64,000 nt of DNA from NCBI GenBank assembly GCA_038523925.1, contig JBCBIY010000001.1, positions 434,001 to 498,000 of the forward strand, read 5' to 3'. The position numbers and the translations under genes were made by a program. Below, one piece after another: positions 9,139 through 19,525 of this stretch (positions within the stretch are counted from its first letter, which is position 1; the number at the start of each line of letters is the position of its first letter). Under the pieces are notes generated by a model. It was not told the DNA's origin. It made no database searches and saw only the letters and a list, made by a program, of their open reading frames with translations. The DNA is from JBCBWG01 sp038523925. GTDB lineage: Bacteria; Pseudomonadota; Alphaproteobacteria; Rhizobiales; Hyphomicrobiaceae.

Positions 9139-10389
9139 TCAGTGCGCGACGGCGGCCGCAGCAGCTTCGTCGATTAAGCGGCCTGTTTCGAAGCGCGAGA
9201 GGCTGAAGGGGGCTGCGATCGGATGGGGCTCGCCCGTTGCGATCGTGTGCGCGAAGACATGCGCCGACCCGGGCGTTGCCTTGAAGCCGCCTGTCCCCCA
9301 TCCGCAGTTGACGAACAGTCCTGGCACCGGGGTCGTCCCAATGATCGGCGAACGGTCCGGCGTCGTGTCGACGATCCCGCCCCAGTTCCGCAACATCCGC
9401 ATTCGCCGGAACTGCGGGAACAGTTCGCAAATCGCGTCCAGCGTGTGCTGCGTGATCTGTATGCCGCCCTGCTGCGAGTAGGAGACGTACTGATCCGTGC
9501 CGGCCCCGATGACGAGTTCGCCCTTGTCGGACTGCGAGATGTAGGCGTGGACCGCGTTCGACATGACAACGCACGGGAAGATCGGCTTCACAGGTTCGGA
9601 GACGAGCGCCTGCAGCGGGAAGCTTTCAAGCGGCATCCGCACGCCGGCTTGCGCCATCACCGTGCTTGTGTTGCCGGCGGCAACAACGCCGATCTTGTCG
9701 GCCTCAATCGCACCGCGGGTCGTCTCGACCCCCGTCACGCGGCCGTCGGCAGCCCGCGTTATGCCGGTCACTTCGCAGTTCTGGATGATGTCGACGCCGC
9801 GCTGGTCGGCCCCGCGCGCATACCCCCAGGCAACCGCATCGTGGCGCGCAACACCGCCGCGCCGCTGCAGTGCTGCGCCCATAACCGGGTAGCGAAGCGA
9901 GGACGAGATGTTGAGCGGCGGGCAGAACGCTTTGGCGTGCTCCGGCGTCAGCCACTCATTGTCGACGCCGTTGAGGCGGTTCGCGTAGACGTGGCGCTTG
10001 CCGCTTTGCACATCGTGAATACTGTGCGCGAGCATCATGACGCCGCGCTGCGAAAACATGACGTTGTAGTTGAGGTCCTGGCTCAAGCCTTCCCAAAGCT
10101 TGACTGCGTGGTCGTAGAGCGCGGCGCTCTCGTCATAGAGATAGTTGGAGCGGATGATCGTCGTGTTGCGGCCCGTGTTGCCGCCGCCAAGCCAGCCCTT
10201 CTCGAGCACCGCGACGTTCGCAATGCCGTGCTCTTTGGCGAGATAAAACGCCGTCCCGAGGCCATGCCCGCCGGCGCCCACGATGATGACATCATACTTC
10301 TTGCGCGGCTCGACACTCCGCCACTGCCGCGGCCACTTGGTGTTGGCTGAGAGCGCGTTGCGGGCAACGTTGAGGGCTGAGAATTTCAT
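9139..10389 (-). CDS. soxB: Sarcosine oxidase, beta subunit
   Basis: The 416-residue protein is the flavoprotein beta subunit, of the usual length (about 410). Residues 33-60 give the dinucleotide-binding motif VGAGGHGLGTAFYLA followed by the acidic strand end AVLEKGW. The segment GGGNTGRNTTIIRSNY is characteristic of SoxB, and the C-terminal GWGTGGFKATPG is the DAO-family FAD-binding end. In the complex this subunit carries noncovalent FAD and covalent FMN and oxidises sarcosine. It lies 80 bp after the dimethylglycine dehydrogenase-like gene on the same strand, suggesting cotranscription with it, while soxDAG lies 1.6 kb further on beyond an opposite-strand gene. Confidence 0.97.
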   Translation of the reverse strand: MKFSALNVARNALSANTKWPRQWRSVEPRKKYDVIIVGAGGHGLGTAFYLAKEHGIANVAVLEKGWLGGGNTGRNTTIIRSNYLYDESAALYDHAVKLWEGLSQDLNYNVMFSQRGVMMLAHSIHDVQSGKRHVYANRLNGVDNEWLTPEHAKAFCPPLNISSSLRYPVMGAALQRRGGVARHDAVAWGYARGADQRGVDIIQNCEVTGITRAADGRVTGVETTRGAIEADKIGVVAAGNTSTVMAQAGVRMPLESFPLQALVSEPVKPIFPCVVMSNAVHAYISQSDKGELVIGAGTDQYVSYSQQGGIQITQHTLDAICELFPQFRRMRMLRNWGGIVDTTPDRSPIIGTTPVPGLFVNCGWGTGGFKATPGSAHVFAHTIATGEPHPIAAPFSLSRFETGRLIDEAAAAAVAH

Positions 10390-10470
10390 CGGGCGATCGG
10401 CTCAGGTTTCGGTGTCGTCAGGTGGCTTGGTGTCCGGCTTCGTTTGCCGGCCGCGCGCGTCTGGCCGACG

Positions 10471-12975
10471 CTACCCCCGCAGCCGCACATTGTCAGCGTC
10501 GAACGGGCTTTCGGAGATGACGCGGGCAGGTTTGTTTTCGCCAAGGATGGTGATCTCGAGGTCCTGGCCCACGCTTGCAAGCTCCGGGCGCACCATGGCA
10601 AGCGCGATGGCGTGGCCAACGCGCCAGCCGTAGCCGCCTGACGTGGCGCGGCCGACGAGTTCACCCTTGTGGATGATCGGTTCGTTGCCGCGCGGGTCGG
10701 CATCTGTGATGCCATCGACGGCGAGCGTCACGAACTGCCAGTCGCGGCCCTTCGCCTCCCAAGCGGCCAGCCCCTCGCGGCCGATGAAGTCGCCCTTGTT
10801 CGGCTTGATAAAGCGGTCGAGCGCGGATTCGTAAGCCGAGTATTCAATCGACAGCTCGCGCGGGATGAGCCGGTAGGACTTTTCGATCCGCATTGCGTCC
10901 ATCGCGCGGATGCCGAACGGGCCGATGCCGTGGTCAGCACCGGCTGTCATGAGCGCATCAAAGATCTCGTTTTGCATCGCGATCGGGTGGTGCAACTCCC
11001 ATCCGAGCTCGCCGACGAAGTTGACGCGCATGGCAAGTGCGGAGGCGCGGCCAATGGAAATCGGCTTGCCACTGAGCCAGGGGAAGGCACCGTCCGACAG
11101 ATCGGTGCGTGTGACCTGCTGCAGGACATCGCGCGACTTCGGCCCGGCGAGCACGAGCACGCCCGTTGCCTCGGTGATCGGCTGGAACGTGACGCCGGCG
11201 GCAGGCAGCAGCTTTTTCAGCGTGTCATGGTCGTGGCGTTCATAGGCGCCGGCCGAGACGAGGTAGAAGGTGTCTTTCGCCTCGCGGTAGACCGTGAACT
11301 CTGCGCGCACGCCGCCGCGCGATGTGAGCAGGTGGCAGAGCGATAGCCGCCCGACCCTCCTTGGGATCGTGTTGGCGAACAGCTGATCAAGCCACTGCGC
11401 TGCGTGCGGGCCCGCAACCCGCGCTTTTGCAAACGCGGACATGTCGAGGATGCCGACGCCTTCGTGCACGCGCATCACCTCGCGCCCGACGTGCTCGAAA
11501 TAGTTCGAGCGGCGGAAGGACCACTTCTCGCGCACCCGACCCGTGTAGTCGGGCGCGGGATGATTCTCGCCGACGAGCACATCGCCCGAGCCGCGCTCAC
11601 CATCGGGAAGCTCGTAGCCATCGGGCGCGAACCAGTTGGCGCGCTCCCAGCCGTAGACGGAGCCGAACACAGCCCCGTGGGCCTTCAAGCGGTCGTAGAC
11701 CGGCGTGACCTTCAGCGGGCGGCCGGCCTGGCGTTCCTCATCGGGGAAGTGGGTGGTGAAGACGTTGGCGTAGGCTTCTTCGGTTTTGGCCTGCAGGTAG
11801 CCCTCGGTCGCGTAGGGCCCGAACCGGCGCGGGTCGACGCCCATCATGTCGATCGTCGGCTCGCCATCGACCATCCACTCGGCAAGCTGCCAGCCGGCAC
11901 CGCCAGCCGCCGTCACGCCGAACGAGTGGCCCTCGTTAAGCCACACATTGGGGACGTCCCAAGCGGGCCCCACGATCGGCGAGCCATCGGGCGTATAGGC
12001 GATTGCGCCGTTGTAGACCTTCTTAATGCCGACTTCGCCGAACGCTGGTACGCGCTCCATGGCGGTTTCGATGTAGGGCGCGAGCCGCTCAAGGTCTTCC
12101 TGGAACAGCTCGTACTCTGATGCGTCTGACGGGCCGTCGATGTAGCAGTTCGGCGCGCCGACCTCGTAAGGCCCGAGCAGCAGCCCGCCGTTTTCTTCGC
12201 GCATGTACCAGGAGCTATCGCTTTCGCGCAGAACACCCATCTCCGGTTCGCCGGCGGCCTGGCGCGCTTTGATCGCCGGGTGCGGTTCCGTCACGATGTA
12301 TTGGTGCTCGACCGGTATCACGGGCACGTCGAGGCCGAACATGGCGCCCGTCTTCCGCGCGAAGTTGCCTGAGGCGCAGACGATGTGCTCACACGCGATG
12401 TCGCCCTTGTCCGTCAGCACGATCCAGCTATCGCCGTCGCGGCGCACGCCCGTCACTGTCGTGTTGCGGTAGATCTCAGCGCCGCGGCTCCGCGCGCCTT
12501 TCGCGAGTGCCTGCGTGAGGTCGGCTGGCTGAATGTAGCCATCGTCCGGATGCTGGATCGCGCCAAGCAGGCCCTGGGTCTCACAAAGCGGCCAGATCTC
12601 TTTGACCTGCCCTGGCGACAACACATTGACCTTGATCCCGAGCGTGTCGGCGATCCCCTTGTAGGTCATGTACTCGTCCCAGCGGTCCCGGGTGCGCGCG
12701 AGACGGATGTTGGAGACTTGCTTGAAGCCAACCGGCTGGCCGGTCTCAGCCTCGAGTTCGCCGTAAAGCTTGACCGAGTACTTGTGGATCTGACCGACCG
12801 AGTACGAAAGGTTAAACAGCGGCAACAGACCTGCCGCATGCCACGTTGAACCGGACGTCAGCTCCTTGCGTTCGATGAGGGCAACGTCGGTCCATCCTTT
12901 CTTCGCCAGATGGTAGAGTGTGGAGACGCCGACGACGCCGCCGCCGATGACGACAACTTTGGCCTCAGTTCGCAT
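10471..12975 (-). CDS. Dimethylglycine/sarcosine dehydrogenase-like FAD enzyme with GcvT domain
   Basis: This 834-residue enzyme has a DAO-type FAD domain (IGGGVVGVSTLYHL at residues 10-23), a central FAO domain and a C-terminal GcvT-like folate-binding domain with RVNFVGELGWELHHP. His46 in STWHAAGL is where mammalian dimethylglycine dehydrogenase attaches FAD covalently, so a covalent flavin is likely. Proteins of this layout demethylate dimethylglycine or sarcosine, passing the methyl carbon to tetrahydrofolate, and the two substrates cannot be told apart from sequence alone. I begin it at MRTEAK; ten residues upstream are also open. Together with soxB and soxDAG it suggests stepwise breakdown of betaine-derived methylamines, though no betaine demethylase is seen. 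Confidence 0.88.
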   Translation of the reverse strand: MRTEAKVVVIGGGVVGVSTLYHLAKKGWTDVALIERKELTSGSTWHAAGLLPLFNLSYSVGQIHKYSVKLYGELEAETGQPVGFKQVSNIRLARTRDRWDEYMTYKGIADTLGIKVNVLSPGQVKEIWPLCETQGLLGAIQHPDDGYIQPADLTQALAKGARSRGAEIYRNTTVTGVRRDGDSWIVLTDKGDIACEHIVCASGNFARKTGAMFGLDVPVIPVEHQYIVTEPHPAIKARQAAGEPEMGVLRESDSSWYMREENGGLLLGPYEVGAPNCYIDGPSDASEYELFQEDLERLAPYIETAMERVPAFGEVGIKKVYNGAIAYTPDGSPIVGPAWDVPNVWLNEGHSFGVTAAGGAGWQLAEWMVDGEPTIDMMGVDPRRFGPYATEGYLQAKTEEAYANVFTTHFPDEERQAGRPLKVTPVYDRLKAHGAVFGSVYGWERANWFAPDGYELPDGERGSGDVLVGENHPAPDYTGRVREKWSFRRSNYFEHVGREVMRVHEGVGILDMSAFAKARVAGPHAAQWLDQLFANTIPRRVGRLSLCHLLTSRGGVRAEFTVYREAKDTFYLVSAGAYERHDHDTLKKLLPAAGVTFQPITEATGVLVLAGPKSRDVLQQVTRTDLSDGAFPWLSGKPISIGRASALAMRVNFVGELGWELHHPIAMQNEIFDALMTAGADHGIGPFGIRAMDAMRIEKSYRLIPRELSIEYSAYESALDRFIKPNKGDFIGREGLAAWEAKGRDWQFVTLAVDGITDADPRGNEPIIHKGELVGRATSGGYGWRVGHAIALAMVRPELASVGQDLEITILGENKPARVISESPFDADNVRLRG

Positions 12976-13331
12976 TGCGACGATCCTCGAATGACAGTCT
13001 TTCACGGGGGCTTGGGACGCAGACTACCGCAGTTGCAGCGTGGCGAGCCGCCGCGTCGTTCGTCTGATGCCGACGCGACAAACGCTTTCGCCTCGCCGAC
13101 GTTGAAAAGGAGCGGTGATGGCGACCGACGGAAACCGTCTCGCTGCAACGTTTCGTTAAGGGCCGGGCCGTGTGCTCAACGGGGAGACGTGAGCGGTGTT
13201 CGAAACGGGCGTTACGCCGCGGTCATCGTAGTTGGATGTCAACCTGTCGCAGCCCATAATAAGTCAGCCTTCCGCCATCGCAGTGCCCCCGAAACGGGGG
13301 ATGCCGCGTTGACGGTTGATCGAGGATCGGA
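12976..13331. promoter_or_regulatory. Divergent promoter region between dehydrogenase and RND genes
   Basis: This 356-bp gap separates the minus-strand dimethylglycine dehydrogenase gene from the plus-strand RND adaptor gene, so it must contain both start regions. A GAGG ribosome binding site precedes the ATG at 13332. I see no clear operator palindrome, riboswitch or consensus sigma-70 promoter. Confidence 0.4.
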
Positions 13332-14708
13332 ATGGAAGATCGCGTGATCCGACAGGACGAGTTGCGGACGGCCCGCATGAAGGATGCGCCTGCAAGGCCT
13401 GAGCCCCGTCCTGAGGCGGAGCAGGTTGAGCCGCGCCAGGGCCGCTTTGCATCCGGCGTCAAATGGGTGTCGCTTCAGTTTGCCCGCGCGCTGCTGCCGA
13501 TCCTCGCGCTCGCCGCCGGGATCGCCGGCTATCAATATCTGAAGGCAACCAAGCCTGAGCCGGCCGTCCGACCGCCGCAGGAAACGCGGTTCCCCGTCGC
13601 CGTCATGCCAGCGACGCTGACGGATGTTCGGCCCAAGATCGATTTGTACGGCGTTGCCATCGCGGGCCGCGAGGTTGAACTGCGCGCACTAGTGTCTGGC
13701 CGCGTCGTCGATACAGGCGCCGGCCTCAAGAACGGCGCGATCGTCAAGCGCGGCGACATGCTGGTGACGATTGATCCGTTCGAGTTTGAGACGAGCCTGC
13801 GCGAGGCGCAATCGCAGAAGTTGGAGACGCAAGCGCGGATTGCTGAGCTCAAAGCCCAGAAGGCGGTCCGCGAGTCCGATCTCAAGTTTGCCAAGCAGCA
13901 GCTTTCGCTTGCCCAAAAGGACTTGTCCCGGGCACAGACGCTTGCCCGCCGCGGATCGATCACCGAGCGCTCGCAGGATGACCGCCGCCTTGTCGTCTCG
14001 CAGCGCCAGCAGAGCGTCACGCAGCTTCAAAACAATCTCATCGTCTCGGACGCGCAGATCCGCCAGCAGGAAGCAGCCGTCCAGCGGCTGGAGAACACCA
14101 TCGCGCAGCGCCGCCAGAAGATTGCCGAGACCAAGCTCGTCGCGCCGTTCGGCGGCTACATTGCCGATGTGGGCGCGCAGGTCGGCCGGATGGTGTCGAC
14201 CAACGACCGGGTCGCAACGCTTATCGATCAGGACCGCATCGACGTTGGTTTTACCCTGACGGATGGGCAGTTCGGCCGGATCGCCAGCGAGGGCTCGCTT
14301 GTCGGGCGTAAGGTCAAGGTCAACTGGACGGTCGGGGGGACGACTTTTTCTTATGATGCAGTGATCGACCGGATCGCAGCCAAGGTCGATTCAAGTTCTG
14401 GCGGCGTTGAAGTCTTCGCGCGCGTCGCTGATCCGGCGCAAAACGTTCCGCTGCGAGCGGGCGCGTTTGTGCAGATCATCTTCGATGACGTGCTCTACGA
14501 GAATGTGTTCTCGGTCCCGCCGGCTTCGGTCTACGAAAACGCGAAAGTCTACGTCGTCGAAGACGGCCGGCTTGCTGCGCGCGAGATCAAGGTCGTCGGG
14601 CGCAGCCGCGCCGGCACGCTCGTGCGCGGAGATCTGAAGCCCGGCGATCAGATCCTGAAGACGCGTCTGTCGCTTGCCGGTGACGGCGTCCCTGTCGAGG
14701 TCCAGTAA
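13332..14708 (+). CDS. RND efflux periplasmic adaptor subunit
   Basis: The 458-residue protein is a membrane fusion (HlyD/AcrA-type) adaptor. An N-terminal cytoplasmic stretch is followed by a single membrane helix at about residues 52-68 (LLPILALAAGIAGYQYL). It then has a split lipoyl domain (LVSGRVVDTGAGLKNGAIVKRGDMLVTID region), a coiled-coil hairpin at about 150-255 rich in Gln and Arg, and a beta-barrel domain. It would link the inner-membrane pump encoded three bases downstream to an outer-membrane channel that is not in this window. GAGG upstream of the ATG supports the start. Substrates cannot be inferred, and no regulator is adjacent. Confidence 0.93.
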   Translation: MEDRVIRQDELRTARMKDAPARPEPRPEAEQVEPRQGRFASGVKWVSLQFARALLPILALAAGIAGYQYLKATKPEPAVRPPQETRFPVAVMPATLTDVRPKIDLYGVAIAGREVELRALVSGRVVDTGAGLKNGAIVKRGDMLVTIDPFEFETSLREAQSQKLETQARIAELKAQKAVRESDLKFAKQQLSLAQKDLSRAQTLARRGSITERSQDDRRLVVSQRQQSVTQLQNNLIVSDAQIRQQEAAVQRLENTIAQRRQKIAETKLVAPFGGYIADVGAQVGRMVSTNDRVATLIDQDRIDVGFTLTDGQFGRIASEGSLVGRKVKVNWTVGGTTFSYDAVIDRIAAKVDSSSGGVEVFARVADPAQNVPLRAGAFVQIIFDDVLYENVFSVPPASVYENAKVYVVEDGRLAAREIKVVGRSRAGTLVRGDLKPGDQILKTRLSLAGDGVPVEVQ

Positions 14709-14711
14709 CCG

Positions 14712-17700
14712 ATGGCGAGCGCCCGCAATCGCCGCCCTCTGCCGCCGGGCGGCGGACTGATCTCAATCTTTGCCCGCCACGGGACGGCGGCCAACCTGCT
14801 TATGCTGACGTTGATCCTCATCGGGCTCTACAGCCTGACGAAGCTCAATCGCCAGTTCTTCCCCGATCTCGCGATCCCCATCATCAGCGTGAACGTGTCG
14901 TGGCCGGGGGCGAGCGCGGAGGATGTCGAAAAGAACATCCTAGATATCCTTGAGCCGGAGCTGCGCTTTCTCGACGATGTCGACCAGGTGATCTCGTATG
15001 CCCGCGAGGGTAACGCGACGATGACGCTTGAGTATCCGTCAAACGCCAACATGCAGAAGGCGCAATCCGACGTCGAACAGGCGATCGGCCGCATCACAAC
15101 TCTCCCTGAAGACTCCGAGACGCCAACGGTTTCGCAGGTCACCTTCTTCGATAAGGTCGCGCGGATTTCAATCACGGGGCCGTTCAGCGAAGACGTCCTG
15201 AACAGCTACGCAAAGCAGCTTCGCGATGGACTGCTGAAGGCTGGCATTGATCGCGTCACGCTGACCGGCAACCGCGACCAGGAAGTGCGCATCACGGTCA
15301 ACCCGGAAGCGCTCTATCGCCTGGGCCTGACGCTGCAGGACATCGCGACGAAGGTGCGCGAGAACACGCAGGACCAGCCGGCGGGCACGCTCGAAGGTGA
15401 CACCGAACTGCAATTGCGCGCCCGGTCTGAGCGCAAGACGCCTGAAGAGATTGCCAAGATCGAGGTCCGGTCCTTCCCGGACGGCCGTAAGATTTTCCTG
15501 TCCGATGTTGCCACCGTCCGCACCGGCTTCGACCGGGACGGGGTCGAAGGGCAGAAGGACGGCAAGCGCTCGGTTGAGCTGACGGTTGAACGGTCGCTCT
15601 CCGCCGACGCGATCGTGACGATGGAAAAGATGTATGCCTACACCGAGAAGGCGAAGGCGCAGTTTCCGAAGTCGCTCAATATCCGCGTCTACGATGTTGC
15701 CGGCGAGTTCGTCAGCCAGCGGCTGAACATTCTCCTCGTCAATGGCCTGCAGGGCCTCGTCCTCGTGCTGGTGACGCTGTTTATCTTCCTCAATGCCCGC
15801 ATTGCGTTTTGGACCGCGGCCGGGATTCCGATCGCCATGCTCGCAACGCTCGGCGTGATGCTTGCGACCGGTCAGTCGATCAACATGGTCTCGATGTTCG
15901 GGCTCATCATGATGCTCGGCATCGTCGTTGATGACGCGATCGTGGTTGGCGAACATGCGGCCAGTCTCGAAGAGCAGGGGCTCTCCAGGCTCGAGGCTGC
16001 AGAGCAAGCCGGCGTGCGCATGATGCCGCCGGTTACCGCCGCCACGCTGACCACTGCCGCAGCCTTCATGCCGATCCTGCTGATCGCCGGACGGATCGGA
16101 GACATCCTGGCTGCCATACCCTATGTCGTGATGGCAGCACTCGCCGCGTCGCTGATCGAGTGTTTCCTGATCCTGCCCGGCCACCTGCGCCACGGGAAGC
16201 CATCGCGGCGCGGCCCAAGCCGCTGGCGCCGCGCCATTGACCGCGGCTTTAACACGTTCCGCGATAGGGTCTTCGGCCCGTTTGTCGATGCGAGCTACCG
16301 CTGGCGCTACGCGACGGTCGCAATATCGATTGCGCTCTTCATGATTGCGCTCGGCCTCCTGCAAGGCGGGCGCGTGAACTTCGTCTTCTTCCCCTCGCTG
16401 CCGCCGGAGAACCTGACGGCGAACGTGTACTTCGCGCCGGGCGTGCCGCGGGTCGAGCAGAGGGCGGCGCTTGCGTCGATTGAGCAGTCGCTCGCCACGT
16501 CTGAGAAGCGCCTGCTCGCACAGTCGAAAGAGGGCGCTACCGACGAAGCGCCCGCTGACGGCGACCTTGTCCTCGACACCTTTACGACACTTGGCATGGC
16601 TGGTCAGACGCGCGGCGACAACCTCGCGCAGATCGCAGTGCAGCTAACGCCGAGCGAGTCCCGTCGGACAACCGCCGATGCCATCATGAAGGCGTGGCGT
16701 GCCGCGGTGCCGAACATCCCCGGCGTGCAGCGTGTGATCATCGCCGGCCGCCGCGGCGGTCCGCCTGGACGCGACGTCGATGTCCGCCTGCAAAACGGGC
16801 CGGTCGAAGCGCTAAAAAAGGCGGCCGAAGAACTCAAGACCAAGCTCACCAGTCTGCCGGGCATTTCGGCCATTGATGACGACCTGCCTTATGGCAAGCA
16901 GGAGTTAGTGTTTGAGCTGACGCCGCGCGGAACTGCGCTCGGCTTCACGGGCGAAACCGTCGGCCGGCAGTTGCGCAATGCGTTCGAAGGCAACATCGCA
17001 ACGCGGTTTGCGCTCGGCGATGAAGAAGTAACCGTACGCGTCCAGCGCGCGCAGAACGTGTCCGGCCCCGCCGCGCTCGGCGAAGTCTATCTGACGACGA
17101 CCGACGGCCAGCGCGTGCCGCTGCTCGAAGCCGTCAAGCTGTCGGAGCGGCAGACGTTCTCGCTCATTCAGCGCCGTGACGGCGTGCGTACCGTTGCCGT
17201 GACAGCCGACCTCAACACCGATGTTCTGACGACAGAGGCGGCGATCGAGCGCCTGGAAGCCGGGATCGTGCCGGAGATCGCCAAGAAGTACGGCCTCACC
17301 TACCGCTACGCCGGCCGCGCGGAAGAGACGGGCGACTCGTTCCGCGACTTGCAGACGGGCATGTTCCTCGCGCTCGCGCTCATCTATATCATCCTCGGCT
17401 GGGTGTTTGCAGACTACTGGAAGCCGCTGGCGGTCATGGCGATCGTCCCGTTCGGATTTGTCGGCGCGGTGTTCGGCCACTACGTGATGGGCTTCGCGCT
17501 CACCATCATCTCTATGATCGGCCTGCTTGGGCTCTCAGGCATTCTGGTGAACGATTCAATCGTCTACGTCAGCCGCATGAACGAGCGCCTGCGCGACGGT
17601 GAAGACTTGCCAACGGCCGCAACACAGGCCGCGCGCGACCGCCTGCGCGCCGTGATGCTGACTTCGATCACGACGATCGCCGGCCTCTTCCCGCTTACGT

Positions 17701-17900
17701 TTGAGACGAGCCTCCAGGCCCAGTTCCTGATCCCGCTCGCGATCACCATCGTCTACGGCGTCGCCGCAGCGACCTTGCTCGTACTCATCCTCGTGCCAGC
17801 CCTCGTCGGCATTGGTGCCGACGTCGGCCGCATCGCCGGCGGCATCAAACGCCTCTACATCGCACCGCCAGACAAAGCCCGGCCGGAACCCGCCGAATAG
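14712..17900 (+). CDS. RND efflux transporter permease (AcrB/MdtB-like)
   Basis: The 1062-residue product has the length and duplicated architecture of a proton-driven RND pump. TM1 is at about residues 28-45, followed by a large periplasmic loop starting with PDLAIPIISV, then TM2-TM6. TM4 contains GIVVDDAIVV, whose adjacent aspartates form the proton relay in AcrB-type pumps. The second half repeats the plan with TM7 and a TM10 segment, GILVNDSIVYV. Acting with the adaptor just upstream, it would expel hydrophobic compounds or metals-independent substrates across the envelope. The short spacing indicates a two-gene operon. The lack of an outer-membrane factor gene implies a shared TolC-like channel encoded elsewhere. 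Confidence 0.96.
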   Translation: MASARNRRPLPPGGGLISIFARHGTAANLLMLTLILIGLYSLTKLNRQFFPDLAIPIISVNVSWPGASAEDVEKNILDILEPELRFLDDVDQVISYAREGNATMTLEYPSNANMQKAQSDVEQAIGRITTLPEDSETPTVSQVTFFDKVARISITGPFSEDVLNSYAKQLRDGLLKAGIDRVTLTGNRDQEVRITVNPEALYRLGLTLQDIATKVRENTQDQPAGTLEGDTELQLRARSERKTPEEIAKIEVRSFPDGRKIFLSDVATVRTGFDRDGVEGQKDGKRSVELTVERSLSADAIVTMEKMYAYTEKAKAQFPKSLNIRVYDVAGEFVSQRLNILLVNGLQGLVLVLVTLFIFLNARIAFWTAAGIPIAMLATLGVMLATGQSINMVSMFGLIMMLGIVVDDAIVVGEHAASLEEQGLSRLEAAEQAGVRMMPPVTAATLTTAAAFMPILLIAGRIGDILAAIPYVVMAALAASLIECFLILPGHLRHGKPSRRGPSRWRRAIDRGFNTFRDRVFGPFVDASYRWRYATVAISIALFMIALGLLQGGRVNFVFFPSLPPENLTANVYFAPGVPRVEQRAALASIEQSLATSEKRLLAQSKEGATDEAPADGDLVLDTFTTLGMAGQTRGDNLAQIAVQLTPSESRRTTADAIMKAWRAAVPNIPGVQRVIIAGRRGGPPGRDVDVRLQNGPVEALKKAAEELKTKLTSLPGISAIDDDLPYGKQELVFELTPRGTALGFTGETVGRQLRNAFEGNIATRFALGDEEVTVRVQRAQNVSGPAALGEVYLTTTDGQRVPLLEAVKLSERQTFSLIQRRDGVRTVAVTADLNTDVLTTEAAIERLEAGIVPEIAKKYGLTYRYAGRAEETGDSFRDLQTGMFLALALIYIILGWVFADYWKPLAVMAIVPFGFVGAVFGHYVMGFALTIISMIGLLGLSGILVNDSIVYVSRMNERLRDGEDLPTAATQAARDRLRAVMLTSITTIAGLFPLTFETSLQAQFLIPLAITIVYGVAAATLLVLILVPALVGIGADVGRIAGGIKRLYIAPPDKARPEPAE

Positions 17901-17905
17901 CAGCG

Positions 17906-19525
17906 CTACGTGCGGTCAAAGCCTTGGTAGGCGTCGGCTGCGACGTCTTTGAGTTTGGCGGCGTAGGCGGGGAAGCCGCCGATGTAGGGCGCGAAGACAC
18001 GCGGTTTGCCGGGGACGTTGGCGCCGAGGTACCAGCTATTGCACTGCGAGCGCAGGGTCTTGCCGCCGACTTCTTGATTGTGCGCGACCCACTCGGCCTC
18101 GGCGCTCGCGGCGGCCTCGATCTCGGTCAGACCGCTCGCGCGCATGTCAGTGAGGCAACCGGCGATCCACTCGGCGTGCTGCTCGATGCTCATGATCATG
18201 TTGGTGAAGACGGAGGGGCTGCCCGGGCCGGTCACCGTGAACAGGTTCGGGAAGCCGGCAACGCCGAGACCCAGATACGACCGCGGGCCTTCGCGCCACT
18301 TGTCACCAAGCTGAAGCCCGTCCCGGCCACGGATGTCGATCCGCAGCAATGACCCGGTCATGGCGTCAAACCCTGTCGCACAGACAATCGCGTCGACCGC
18401 GTAGGTTGTCCCGCCGACGACGATGCCCTCCGGTACGAACCGTTCGATCGGCGTCTCTGAGATGTCGACGAGTGTGACGTGGGGCAGGTTATAGGTTTCG
18501 TAGTAGCCGGTGTCGGCGCACAGACGCTTGCACCCGATGATGTCGTTCGGCGTCAGCAGGTCGGCCGTCCGTTCATCCCTGACGATCTCGCGGATCTTCG
18601 CGCGCACGAACGCGGCCGCCGTCTCGTTTGATGCTTTGTCGACAATCAGGTCGTTGAACGCGCCGAGAAACGTCAGCCCACCGTTCTGCCAGAAGTGCTC
18701 GTAGATTTCGCGGCGGGTGTCGTCGTCGACCGACTGGGCCGAGATATCGTTGTGCTCGAACAGGAAGCCGGTTGGCCGGGTGCGCGCTCGGGCTCGCAGA
18801 TCATCGTAGCGGGACCTGACACTGCGACGCGCTTCATCGGTCAGCGCATGGTTGCGGGCGGGCACAATGAAGTTGGCGGTGCGCTGGAAGACGGTCAACG
18901 CCTCGGCTTCTTCTGCGATGAGCGGGATCGACTGGATGCCGGACGAGCCGGTGCCAATCACGGCGACGCGACGACCGGTGAAGTCCACGCCTTCGTGGGG
19001 CCAGGCGCCGGTATGGAAGATGTCGCCGGTAAACGTGTCGCGGCCGGGGAAGTCCGGTACGTTCGCGGTCGAAAGGCAGCCAACGGCTGTGATCAGGAAC
19101 GGGGCGCGGAGCGGTCCGCCGGATGTCCGCGCGATATGCCAGCAGCGCGATTCCTGATCGTAAGACGCAGCCGTCACGGACGTGTCGAACGTGATGTTAC
19201 GGCGCAGGTCAAAGCGGTCGGCGACGTGGTTCGCATAAGCGAGGATCTCGGGCTGCGCCGCGTACCGCTCTGACCAATCCCACTCCTGCTCGAGCTCGTG
19301 CGAGAAGCCATACGAGTACTGCATACTCTCGATGTCGCAGCGCGCGCCCGGATAGCGGTTCCAATACCAAGTCCCGCCGACGTCGGAGCCGGCCTCGAGG
19401 ACATGCGCGCGGAAGCCGGCTTCGCGCAGGCAATGCAACATATAGAGCCCGCCAAATCCCGCGCCGATAATGATGGCGTCGAAGTCGTTTGTGGCGCTGT
19501 GTAGGGCTGCGGGTGCGCGGTGCAT
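17906..19525 (-). CDS. Flavin-dependent monooxygenase of Baeyer-Villiger type
   Basis: The 539-residue protein has two Rossmann motifs: GAGFGGLYML near residue 20 for FAD and GTGSSGIQ near residue 200 for NADPH. Between them lies FTGDIFHTGAWP, which fits the Baeyer-Villiger fingerprint FxGxxxHxxxWP. It should insert oxygen into ketones or hydroxylate related substrates in the cytoplasm, but the substrate is unknown. The open frame reaches 19897, but I start at the ATG at 19525 because GGAAAG lies seven bases upstream and homologues begin just before the FAD motif. Its 3' end abuts the RND gene tail to tail with only five bases between, so the two transcripts converge. Confidence 0.92.
   Translation of the reverse strand: MHRAPAALHSATNDFDAIIIGAGFGGLYMLHCLREAGFRAHVLEAGSDVGGTWYWNRYPGARCDIESMQYSYGFSHELEQEWDWSERYAAQPEILAYANHVADRFDLRRNITFDTSVTAASYDQESRCWHIARTSGGPLRAPFLITAVGCLSTANVPDFPGRDTFTGDIFHTGAWPHEGVDFTGRRVAVIGTGSSGIQSIPLIAEEAEALTVFQRTANFIVPARNHALTDEARRSVRSRYDDLRARARTRPTGFLFEHNDISAQSVDDDTRREIYEHFWQNGGLTFLGAFNDLIVDKASNETAAAFVRAKIREIVRDERTADLLTPNDIIGCKRLCADTGYYETYNLPHVTLVDISETPIERFVPEGIVVGGTTYAVDAIVCATGFDAMTGSLLRIDIRGRDGLQLGDKWREGPRSYLGLGVAGFPNLFTVTGPGSPSVFTNMIMSIEQHAEWIAGCLTDMRASGLTEIEAAASAEAEWVAHNQEVGGKTLRSQCNSWYLGANVPGKPRVFAPYIGGFPAYAAKLKDVAADAYQGFDRT

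Noticed and set aside
15168..16364. 398-residue minus-strand frame
   Set aside because: Antisense shadow of the RND pump gene with His/Arg-rich composition and no domain.
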